A stretch of DNA of 64,000 bases from CAJPQU01 sp052170475 (GTDB lineage Bacteria; Bacillota; Negativicutes; Selenomonadales; Selenomonadaceae): assembly GCA_052170475.1 (NCBI GenBank), contig JBQNAL010000008.1, positions 19,830 to 83,829 on the forward strand, given 5' to 3'. Positions 8,654 to 20,600 of this stretch are shown here, one piece after another. The stretch's first letter is position 1, and every line of letters begins with the position of its first letter. The translations under genes and the position numbers were made by a program. Below the pieces are notes generated by a model. That model had not been told where the DNA came from, did no database searches, and saw nothing but the letters and a program-made list of their open reading frames with translations.

Positions 8654-11600
8654 TTAGAAACTCCATCGAAGCCCAGCATCGACGCGCCAATCGGTCTTGA
8701 TGTCGCCGCTGAAGGTCTTCTCAAAATCGCCATAGAGGCTGAGCCCCTCATTCAGTTTCACCGTGCCGCCAAGCTGTAAGGCCAGCCAGGTGTCCTTGCC
8801 CTCCTGGCGCGTATACTTCGTCGGATTTCCTGCGACTTCCCACGCCGTATCGATGTTGCCGGCAAATTCGTGATAGAGGGAGGCTTTGACAAACCACGTG
8901 GCTTTCTCCGTCTCCTGCCCGAGCGCGATACCGAGGCGCCCGATAGCGCTGCTTAGTCCGCTCTGCCGGACGTGCAGCGTACCGTAGCCGTTGGATGCCA
9001 TGTCGTAATCAGCGCCGTTTAAGCGGCCGAAGGTAAGTTCCACCTGCGGTTCAAAGTAGAAGCTGCCGTCCGTTTTGAAGCGCCGTCCATATTCAGCAGA
9101 AATGGATTCGCCCCAAGTGCTATACTCCCCGGTGGCTCTGACATTCCCCCATGCGTTGGCCGCGTTAAATTCGTTGGCCACACGCCCCACCTTGGCAATG
9201 AGATCGACGTACTGCCCGCGCTCTCCCGTCCAAGTGCCGTACACCGCGAAGTTGCCGGACTTGTTGTCGCCGCTCCCCGTGGCGTAGCTGGAACTTCCCT
9301 TCATGTAGCTTCCGGCAATGCCGACCCGCCAATCCTTCCCGACCTTCCAGTCATAACCGGCCTGGATGGTGGTGTAGTTCATGCGGAAGGACGCTTTGTC
9401 CTTGTCGCTCGACGTCCGTCCCTTGTAGAACCGCACCCAGCCGCCAAGGTCGCCCGGCGAGAGGCGCAGATCCCCCATGCGCTTCATGACGTCGTTCATT
9501 TCATTGCGCCAGACCATGGCCGAGGAAGTCATAGCGCCCTTGGTGCTCTGCATGACCATGGTTTCGTAGTCGCCGTAGCCGATCTGCTGTTCCGCCAATG
9601 CCGCCGCGTTGCCCGCCGAATCGAAGAGAACGTTGCCAAAGGCGGTGGCGGAAGAACCCGTGAGCGATTCCATGGTGGCCAAGTTGACAGCAAGATGGTT
9701 GATGCGATAGCCCTGCTTTTGGTTTCCGTCGGCATCTTTGTAGGTATTCCCCTGCGTAATAGCGCCGGGGGCAACGTCCGCCTGAATGGACTGGCGGTAG
9801 AGGGAAAGGAGGGCGTTCTCGTTGCGCTTCTTCTTCGCTTGCTGCTCCTCCGCCGTGCCGGTGCGGCTATCTTCTAAGGTCATACCCACCGCCGAGAGGG
9901 TGAGGCGGTTTTCCTTGGCCGCATCCACCGCGCGGAAGCGGAATTTCCCGTGGTTCGCCGTGACCGTTCCGTCGGCGTTCATTGTGACGTTCTTGAGTAC
10001 GTTCAGATCCCCGGAGAATTTATCGGTTTGCACCGTCGCGTTGGAGCCTAAGAAGAGGCGACCGCCCGTCTGTGAGATAAGATTCTTGACGGCGACGTCC
10101 GCGGTTCCGCTGTTCCTTAGCAGCGTGTTCCCTAAGTTCATATTTTCGATGGTCAATCCGCTCGTCGCCGCGTTCAAGGTCGTTTCCTTTGATACCGACA
10201 TGTTCTTGAGAGCGGCCACGCCGATGCCGGTCTTTTCCAGCGTTCCGCCGCCCGTCATCAGCATGGTATCCACCGTGATGGCACCGTCCGCCGCTAACTT
10301 CACGCTGCCCGTCGCCGTGACCGTCGCCGCCGTGACGCGCCCACCGGTCTCTGCCGTCACCGCCGTGTCATGCCCGACGTTCAAGGCCTTGATCGTCAAG
10401 TTCTTCCCAGCGTCCACCTTCACGTCAGCGCTCTCTCCGGCGTTCAGCGTCGTGACCTTGGAGTCTTCCGTGAACCTCGCCCCGGCAGCTTTACCTAAAC
10501 GAATTTCGGTAATCGCTTCTGGTGCGTCGGAGCCGCGCACCGCGCCCCGAAAGACGGTGCGCTCCCCGGAAAGATCGATGAGGACATGTCCCTTCTGGTT
10601 GTCAACATCACCGAGGAAGGAGGATTCTGCGCCCACCATCCGCAGGGTGAGGTCGCCGCCGTTTTGCACGAGTTGGCCAGTAAATGTACTCTTGGCTGTG
10701 CTGCCGCCGTCGAGGCTCACTTTGCCGTCGCTGTTTTGGATGTTCCCCATGAGAGTGAGACCGCCCGTCGCCATGAGATTCACCGCAGCGCCGCTCCGCG
10801 CCGTGAGGCTACCCATCGCCCCCTGGAGGGTGATGGCTTTGTCGCCGGTGATGTCGATCTTATGACCGGCGGCGGCTTCGATCGCCCAATCGGCTCCGTT
10901 CACCGTAAGATTCGCGTTTTGTGCCTTGACCGTGATGTCCTGATGGGAGGCGGCGTTGGTGATGGCGCTGCCCGCCGCCGGATGAATCACCGTGTCCTGC
11001 GTAAAGCCGTACTTCCCACTATGAATGACGCCGCCCTTGGCGTATTCTAAATCTGCGCCGGTCTTCTCCGCTTCGTCCCAATCGCCGGTGATCGGCGTGG
11101 TAAAGTCAGCCTTCTGCTGCGTATCCGGAACGACCCAATCCGGTGTATAGACGTAAGCGCCCTGCTTGTCCTCTGTGTTGAATGGATGGCCTTGGAAGTC
11201 CGTGCCGTCCGCCGGATTCGTCTGGGTAAACGTCGTGATTTCTTTCGAGATCCGCGCCGAAGAACCGATGAGCCCTTCGCCAATCTCCACATACGCCTTG
11301 AGATGCCCCGGATGTGCCGCATGATCTTCATAGTAGAGCTTATTGGCCAGCGCATTCAGCGTGGCGCTGATGAGATTGCGCTCGGCGACGGCGGTGGAAG
11401 TAAAGTCGAAGCCCGCACTGTCGGTGCGAAGATGGATTTCGCTCCCGGCGCTCGCCGACGCGATGGTGATCTTGCCGCCCTGTATGGTTGGCACCTTGGC
11501 CGGCTGACCGTCCCGATCTACCCCAGCCGCGATGGTGTGCCCGTACCAAACGATGGTATTGCCGCTGTAATTCTTGAGTGTGAGATCGTCACCGTGGGTC

Positions 11601-14600
11601 TGGTCGATGACCCCGGCATTCACCAAGGAATTTCCCCCGGTGAAATGTTCGACGACCGGCGCGGCCTTCACAGGATCGCCGAGGTAGAGTCGCTGGTTCG
11701 TCCACTTCGCACCGTTGGCGAGATTGAGCGTCATCGTTCCCGCCGCCATCGCCGAAGATTTATCCATGGTTCCTGTCCACGCAGAGTCACCGTTCGTCAG
11801 GCTGAGGTATGCGTGTCCCGCGCCTAAGAGGACGTCGCCTTTCACCTTCGTCGTCCCCGTCCCCGCCGTTCCGTCAGCCGCCGTGTTGATGCAGATTTTC
11901 CCTGGAGTTTGCGCATGGGCAACGAGATATGTTGTCGTATCGGTTGCGTTCGCCGCCGCTTCCAGCGTAATATCGCCACCGTTGACGACCAAGTCCTTCG
12001 TGCCACGATTGTGAAGGATCGTGCCGTAAATCTCGGTCGCGCGCACGCCGCCGGAAGCGATAAACTCCCCACGGCCAGCCTGTCGGATCGCCACGGTGTT
12101 ATTGCCGTTATTTTCCCCTTTGTTCCCGGTATAAATGTCATGGAGCGTCAGGAATTTCGTGAACTTTACTTCATAGGACGCCGCATTGGTCGAGGCAGCG
12201 TTGACGGCGGTCAGCGCCCCGCTGTCATTGTGGGCGGTGATCTCGGTCGCCGCGTCTACAACGAGACCGTTTTTACTCGCGTCAAGCCCAAAGAGCGCCC
12301 CCGAAGCGGTTGCATGGACAGCGAACTTCCCCCGCCCGGCCGTATCCTTAATCGTGAGGGGACGGTTCTTGGTGTCCACCGATTTCGATGCCGTCCCGTT
12401 GACCGTCAGGGTGTGTCCGCTTAGGTCAACCGTGATCGGCCCGGCGGGCGCCGTGTTCGCTGCCGCTATGAGCGGACTTTCGCCGGAGAGCATTTCGTCC
12501 TGCCGCAGGGTCACATTTTTCTTCAGGGCGCCAAAGTCGATATATTCATAGCTGCCCTTGCCCGTAGCGGCGTCGAAGGTGATGCTGCCGCTTCTGGCGA
12601 CGCTCGACGAGGTGATCCCTTCGGCGATCTCCACCGTGCCAGTGAGGTGATCGGACACTTCGGTGCCGTTTTTCTCCATGTAGTAGAGCTTATTGGCCAG
12701 TGCGTCGAGGGTCTGGCTGACAAGGTTCTTTTCCGCCGTGGTGGCGTTGGGATCGACGTTCAGCCCCGCCTGATTCGTCCGCAGCGTGATATGGCTCCCC
12801 GCCGCGGCCTTCGTGATGATGAGATCGCCGCCCTGCATCGTCTTCGGCGTACCCGCCGCATGAGGGAAGTAGATGGTGCTGTTGCCGCTGTATTCGGCGA
12901 TGGTCGTATCGCCGCTTGGCGTCATATCCACGACGCTGCCCAAGGCGCCCGTGAACTTTTTCAGCTTGCTTTCGCCCTTATTTTCCCAAAGAGCCGATGC
13001 CCCAAGTGTGAGGTCGGCGTCGCCACTGCCAGCGACAGCTCCACGGTAAACGCTCCCCGCACCGGTGAGACTGAGGGTGAGAATGCCGGTGTTGTCGATG
13101 TTGCCGATGAGGCTGCTCACTGCGCCTTGATCTGCCAAGGTGAGCGTCCCCGCGTTTTCAATCGCGCCGGTGATGTCGAAGCCACCCTTGAGCGAGGTCG
13201 TAGATCCCGCCGCCGTGGTGACGACATGCGTCCCGCTTGTCGTCATGACAGTCTTGCCGCCACCTAAGTGGATGTCGCTCCCCGCCCCGGCTTCGATGGC
13301 CGCGCCGGTGGCGGTAATGGTGAGGGTCTTACCATCCAAAATAGAAGCGTCGATCTTGTGCGCCGCACTGCCCTTGATGCCATTGGCCGCCGTGATGGTT
13401 GTGTCTTTGGAGAAGGTGTAGGAGGCATCCTCCAATACGCCGCCGGTCACATAATCCGTATCCGTCGCCTCATCGCCCGTCACGGGTGCCGTAAAGGCGG
13501 TGACGGTCTGATTGAAGGTGAGGGGCGTATAGTCGTAGCGCCCCTGCCCGGTGGTGCCGTCAAAGGTGACATCCTCAAGGCGCAGACTGCTGCTCGAGGT
13601 GGTGAGCCCGTCGGCGATCATGACTTTGCCGGTGAGATGCGTCTCCCCGGATTTACGGGCGGTGTACCAGAGTTTATTCGCCAAGGCGTTCAGCGTCGCG
13701 CTGACGAGATTCTTCTTCTTTCGTCCCGGCGCGGCAGGATCAAGGTCGGTCTTATCGGTGACGAGGGTGATGACGCTCCCTGACGCCGCACTGCCGATGA
13801 TGGTATCGCCGCCCGTGATCGTCGGCGTCTGCCCGCTGATGGTGTGCTGATAGAATACCTTGAGCTGCCCGTCGTAGTGGTCGATGGTGAGGGGCTTATC
13901 ATCCTTTTGGAAGATGGCACCTTCACTGCCTACCGCCCCGCCGGTGAGCTTCGTGACGTGGCTTCCGTGCCAAGTCGTCGGCGCGGCAGAAAGCGGTTCG
14001 TTCGTCCACAAGGCTCCATTTTGCAGCCAGAGGTTGAAGTTTCCTGCCTTGAGGGTAGAGGAGCCGCCCGTTCCCAGCGATGTCGTCTTTTCCTCGTAGA
14101 GCGCCGCGCCGTGCCAGGTAGAGTCGTTCGTCGTCAGGGCGACGTTCAGCGTGCCGTCGTGCGCGTAGGGTGTCAAGGTGCCGCCGCCATATTCTTGGGC
14201 GCGCTGCCCTGACTCGCTGACGACGTACATGTCGCCTTTGAGGACGGTCTTTCGCGCGCCGGGGGCAGTCCCCGCCATATTGATATGGACGTTTCCGGTC
14301 TGCTGATTGACGAGGCGGTACTGCTTTTCCTTGCCCGGATCCGCCGCCGCCGAGAGAATCCCGCCGCCTACACGGATCGTACCGCCCTGCTTGTAGCCGG
14401 TGGTACCGTTGACCTTGATGACGCTGCCCTTGATGTCCTGGATGTCCGCGTCGCCGGTGACAGTGATGGAGGACTCACCGCTGAGCGTATTCAGCGCGGA
14501 GAGGTTGCGCCCGTCTCCGGCCTCACCCGTTTCGTTCCCTTGGATTTTACGAATGGTAAGGCTTCCGTTGATGGTGACGCTGCTGCTGTTTTCGATGCCG

Positions 14601-17600
14601 CCGCCGGTGACGATCCCCGATGTGCTGTACCCCTGCGAGGTCACTTCGTCGATGACCACAGGCCCCGCAACCGTCAGCGCCGAATTGCCGTCCAAGTAAA
14701 TGCCGGAGGCGCCCCGGGTGCTGCTGTTCGTCGCCTTGATCGTCAAGGTCTTTCCTGTGGCATTTTGGATGTCTACCGCCGCATTGGCTCCCAGGAAAAT
14801 GGCGCGGGCTGCCTTGTCATTGCTCTCCGCCTTCACCGTCAAGTCAAAATTGTTCAGGTTGACGATCATGGGATTCGCCTTCGTGTACTCGGTCAAGCTC
14901 GGGTAGAGGGCGGAAACGTATTTCTCCCCTGACGCGTTCGGCTCCGTCGCGGAGGCAACAAAATTCTTCGTCAAGGCTTTCGTCTTGCGAATAGCCGTAG
15001 AGGGCGGCGGCACGGGAAGCGGCGTATAGGTATAGTCTCCCCGGCCGTTATTTGCCGTATCGAAGCGGACGCCGCTACTCATGGTAACGGAGCGGGACGC
15101 CTCGGACGTCGTAAGCCCTTCGCTCACTCGCACGGTCAATTTGAGATTGCCGCCGTTTGCCGCTGCATCCTCGTACCAGAATTTTCGTGCCAAGGATTTG
15201 AAGACTTCCGACGTCAGATTCTGCTCCGTCGGCGACGCACTAAGCGTCCAATCCCATTTGGCATTCGTAGCCGTGTGCAGCGTGATCTCGCTGCCCGCCG
15301 CCGCTTTCTTGACGTGAATATCCGCGCCGTTTATCGCCACGGTCTTGGTATCGGTGTCCGTATCGTCGTCATGTGTCGTGGTGACGGTATTCTTGTAGTA
15401 GAACCAAGCCTTGCCGCTGAAATTTTCAATATCGAGCCGATCCGTATCCTGCGTCGCCGTGAGATCGATCAGGTTTCTCCCCGTCTGATTCGACGCCTTC
15501 ATGTCCCTGATGTGGCTGCTGCCCGTCATCTTCCAGAGGGAGCCGCTGCCATAAAGGTTGAGATTCAGGTTGGAATTTGTCCCCGTCTTCCCCGTCCAGG
15601 TGGCATTGCGCCCCATCCAGAGATTGACGGAACCGTCGTTATTTTCTGTGTAATCCCCCGTCCACGAGGAATCTGCCGTATTGAGACCCACATTGATGAC
15701 GCCTTTAGCGCCCATGCTCCCGCTCGTGCTGAAATTCCCTTCAATCACGGTCTGATTGTCTTTCGCACCGGTGGCGGCTCCTGCAGCGTCCTCAGCGACG
15801 TTGATGTACACCCGCCCTTCGTTCGTGGAAATCATTTCTTTGTAGGCGCGAACAGCCCACTGAGCGCCATTAACGGCCTTGATGGCACCACCCGCGATGC
15901 GAATATCAGACGCCACCGCACTGACAGCTTCGTTGCTCTTGGCTCCATCGGCTTCAATATCCACCTGCCCGTTGAGTGTAATGGAAGAGCGCACGCCGGA
16001 AGCGCCATTCATGGATTTCACGACCGCGCCGTTCGTTGGCAACGCAGCCTCCGTCCGCAGCTTGATGACCTTCCCATCCCGGGCGTTGATGGTGATCTTC
16101 CCTCCGCCGTTGACGAAGAGCGCCGCGTCCATTCCCGTACCCACGCTCTTGATGTCAAGATTACCCGCGTTGTTGATGACCACTTCGCTGCCGTCGCCGA
16201 TGGCGCTGATGCCAGTCGTATGGCTCACAGCGTTGACCGAGACGGTGAGATCGTGCCCTTTGAGATCGATGGGCAAACGTTTCGTCGTATCGACGTTGGA
16301 AATGCCCGCGTTGAGATTGGCAGACAAATTCGCGCCGCCGGGGATGGATGTTCCGCTGGTGGTAATGGTCGTCTTATCCTTCGTAAAGACGTAGCGGCCA
16401 TCGCTCTTTCGCACGCCGTCGTCCGTGTATTCCGTATCTGCCACTGTGTTGGTGATGGGCGTGGTGAAATTCTCTTTCGACTGGTCTTGGTAGATGGGCT
16501 CAGTGAGACTGTACTTTCCCTGATGCGTAGTCTCGTCGAAGTCGATAAAGCCCGTACCGCCCGCGATCGCGGCGCTCGACGAAGTGAGCCCTTCAGCGAC
16601 CTTCACCCTCCCCTTGAGATTATGGCTCGCGTCGCTTTCCATGTACCACAGCTTTTTCGCAAGCGCCTGTAAGACATCGTTCAGGTTAGCCGCCGTCACG
16701 CCGCGGTTGTCGGTGATCATGGTCGCCGAGCTTCCCGCTTCGGCCGATTTGATCTTCACGTCCCCACCGTTGAGCTGATCTGGGTGGCCGACGGAATGGT
16801 CATAGAAGAAATTCGTATGTCCGGCGTAGCGGTCAATGGTGAGATCCCGGCTGCTGTTCATGTAGACATTTCCGGCCTGTGCGGCGCTCTCCGACGCACC
16901 GCCAATCAGCTTCGTCACATGGCTCCCCTGAATTATCGTGGTTCTCCCATAATGTTCATTCGTCCATGAGGCGCCGTTTTGCAGCCAGAGATTCACCTTG
17001 CCCTGATCCTGTGCTTCGACGAGACCAAAGAGTTTTGAATCTGCTGTCGTCAGAGCGATATTCGTCACGGTTTCGTCCGATTCGCTCTTGGTCAGGACAT
17101 CACCTTGCACATCCACCTTGCTGGCGCCTGTATGCCCGTCTCCATCCACGTTGATGTAGACCTTGGTGTTTCTTCCGCTGTTATGGATCGACCGATGCTC
17201 AGAACTGCCCACCTTTTCCTGCTGCAGGGTCAGGCCGTCGAGGTGTATCGTCCCGCCGGAACCCGTCGCGTAAATTCCATTGACCATCTCCGAAGCTCCG
17301 CCCTTGACGGTGAGATTCGTGTCGCCCTTGATGCGAAGTGTATTATTGCCCATATTCCAGAAGCCATAGACCTTCCCTTGGCCTTCCACTTTGAGGTTCA
17401 AGGTCTGGGCGGTAACGTCCATCGCCCCCGTTCCCGCCGAACCAGAATGGGCAATGCCAACGACAAAGCCGCTGCCGGATTTTCTCGCATCAATGGTTAA
17501 GACCTTCCCGGCGGCGTTCACCGTCACCGGACTGTCATCGCCCTTAATCGCACCATTATAGGTCGCGAGTTTAATCTTCGTGTCCTTCGTGAAAGTGTAG

Positions 17601-20600
17601 ACGCCCGTTGTCTTTTCCACCTTGGCATCCACATACTCCGCCACATTGCCAGAGGTGATCTGGCTGGTGAACTCCGTCTTCTGCTGCTCCTCGGAGGGCT
17701 GGGACGGCGTAGAGCCGGCAGCGTACGTTCCCTTCCCGTCGGCGTCTTCAAACGTTATCTCTCCGGCCCACCGCGCCGCAGAAGAGATAAGCCCCTCATT
17801 GATCTCCACCGAGCCGGTGAGCTTTCGCTCGTTGTTCTTGTAGTTCGTGTAGTAGAGCTTATTGGCGAGGGCATTGAGGACGTCCTTGACATTCCCCTCT
17901 GTAACCCCGTTCGGCGTCGTGCTGAGGACGACCTTCGAGCCGTCCGTCGCCTTCGTAATGGTGACCTTGCCGCCATGGATGGTCGTGGGTGCAGCAGCGT
18001 CATGGCCGAAGAGGAACCGGGCATGACCGCTGTACTCGTCGATGGTGATGGCTTTATTCCCCTGCTCCACGATCCCGGCTTTCTCCGCCGTATCACCGCC
18101 GGTGAACTTTGTCAGGTGGGAGCCTTGAATAGCGGAGAGTTTGCCGCCGAGCAGCACCTCATGCGTCCACCTCGCGCCGTTAGCCAATGTGAGCTTCACC
18201 TCACTGCCGGCTTTTGCTAAATGAACCGCGCCTTTCCACGAAGACGCCGCCGTCGTAAAGGAAGCGTCAATCGTCCCCGTTTTCGTATTATCCCCCGCCT
18301 GCATATTGCCGACGACGGTCAGGTCGCGGTTCTTGTTTTCATTGAGGATGACATTCCCGATGGGCGCGTAAACCGCCCAATATTGCTTATCGTCTGCGTC
18401 GGCCTCCTCAGCGACAATTTTTCCGCCGCCGATCTTAATCTTTGTGTTCGCGTTTCCTGTGCTCATCCCATAGACCGCCATACCCTTGACGCCGGCAATG
18501 TCCACTTCATCAATGGTGACTTCGGCGCTCTTTCCCGCGCCAATGCCGTACACATTGAAATAGGTTCCCGGATCCTTCGCCGCGCTGATATTCCGGAGGG
18601 TGAGCTTCTTTAGGGTGACGCGGGCGTTCTCATTGGCGTAAATCCCCCGCGCCGCTCGATTCGCGGCCGTCACCGAGGTGACTTCCACCGGTGCGTCGAT
18701 GCGGATGACTGCGTTTTTATCGGCCTGAATGGCATCGACAGTCTTGGTCGTCGTCTGCTTCGCGCGGAGGACGAGGGCGCCGTTCCCCGGAGTATCCCGA
18801 ACGAGCAGCGGCTTTCCCACACCGCCATAGATGGCCGCCGTATTGTTACGATTGGAGGTCATATCCAAGGTCAGCTTGTGTCCGTTCAAGTCTACGGTAA
18901 GATCTGCCGGAGCGTTACCGCTGGCGTCCTCCGTGAAGCTCGCCATGGCGGCGTCTTTTTCATTAAACCCCTTCGTGATATTGACCTGTGTGAGCTGGCG
19001 CGTCTCGTTATGCGCTAACGTGTAGACCCCGCTCGTGGCCTCGGCGGCGGTGAGGGGCTGCTTCGGCGGGGGCGGCGTCGTGTCGTAGCTGCCCTTGCCG
19101 CCGGCTCCAAAGAGGATGTTCCCCGTAACGGAAGGCGTGATGAGACCCTCGCCGATCTCTAACTTGCCGGTGAGTTTATCTTCCGTGAAGGTTTTATACG
19201 TCAGCTTGTTCGCCAAGGCTTCCAGCAAGGTCGCCTGCACCGCGCCAGGGGTAGACTGGGTGCGGAGCGTTAGCACGCTGCCCTCCGCCGCCCGTCCGAC
19301 GATAAGATCGCCGCCGGTGACGGTATTCGCCGCGCTTCGATAGATGGCGACGGCGTGGCCGCTGTAATTGTCAAGCATGAGACCCTTATCGTGACGCTGG
19401 TAGATGATGCCGCGATGATCGTTGTCCTCTCCGCCGACGAAGCGATTGATGTGGCTCTTTTGCCCTGCGCCTACATCTTCATCGTCCTTCTCGTAGCGCG
19501 TGTTATTCGCGGTGTTGTACCATTTCGCGCCGTTTTGGAGCCAAAGATTCGCCGTCCCGCTGGCGGCATCGACAATCCCGCGCAGATAAGAGTCCTCCGT
19601 CGTCAGGGCGACGTTGAGCCGCCCCGAGGAAAGCGCGAACAGATCCCCCGCCAGCTTGACGTCTTTCGCGCCGGGGGTGCTCCCGGTGCCGCTGTTCATA
19701 TTGATCGTACCCTGATAGGCCGCCAGGGCGTAATACCCGTAATTCTTCCCGCTCGGCACCTGAATGGAGCCACCGCCAAGGCGCACCAGACTGTCGGCGG
19801 CGTTCACCGTGACGCCGTTGCCGTAGACGGTCATGTCCACGCTGCCGGTGACGTCCACGCGGGACTTTTCCACCTGGGTCAGAATGCCCGCGTTGTTAAA
19901 GCGCGAGAAGACATTCTCGCGATTGAGGGGAATCCCCCAGCGATCGCCGGTGTTGCCAGCGATTTTGAGATCACCGTGAAGGGTAATGGAAGAAGCGTTC
20001 GCCGCCTCGTAGGATTTTTCCTTGAAGCGCCCCACATCCGTCTTCTGGATGGCCACGCCGTTGCCGCCGTAACCGCCGGTCATGGCAATATTCACCCGCG
20101 TCGGCGCGTCGGCGGTGCCAAGAGTGATGCTTGACCCGCCGTCCTTAGTGGGATCGAGCTGGATCGCGTTGGTAAGGGAATTACCGCCCTCGACGCCCTT
20201 CGTCAGGATGTTAATCGCGGACGCTTTCACCGTCACGTTTTTCCCGTTGCCGGCGTAGATGCCCTCGGGGGTTGCGACGCCGTTTTCCGCCCGCAGCTTC
20301 AAAATATGTCCCGACACATCGACGTCGATATTGGCCGCATCGGCGTAGATCCCGGCGGTCACGTTCGTCCGCAGATTGCCGGTCGCTGCCGCCGTGACAG
20401 TAGTATCTCCGCCCAAAGCCGCTGACGCGGTAATCGTGCCCGTGTCGCTCCCCACAGGATCCCACGCCGCGTCAGGGTTTGCCGTCGCCGCTGCCAAGGT
20501 GAGGCTCCCATCCGCGCCCACCGTCTGCACCGCAGCGAGCGTCCCTCTAACAGCGTCTGGACGAAGAAAGCCGACGCTGTTAAAGTACATGGCGTGCTGA

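Noticed and set aside
2131..19225. The repetitive autotransporter region as a CRISPR array or satellite repeat.
   Set aside because: Repeats are protein-level modules of 330-515 residues with low nucleotide identity; no short direct repeats with regular spacers are present.
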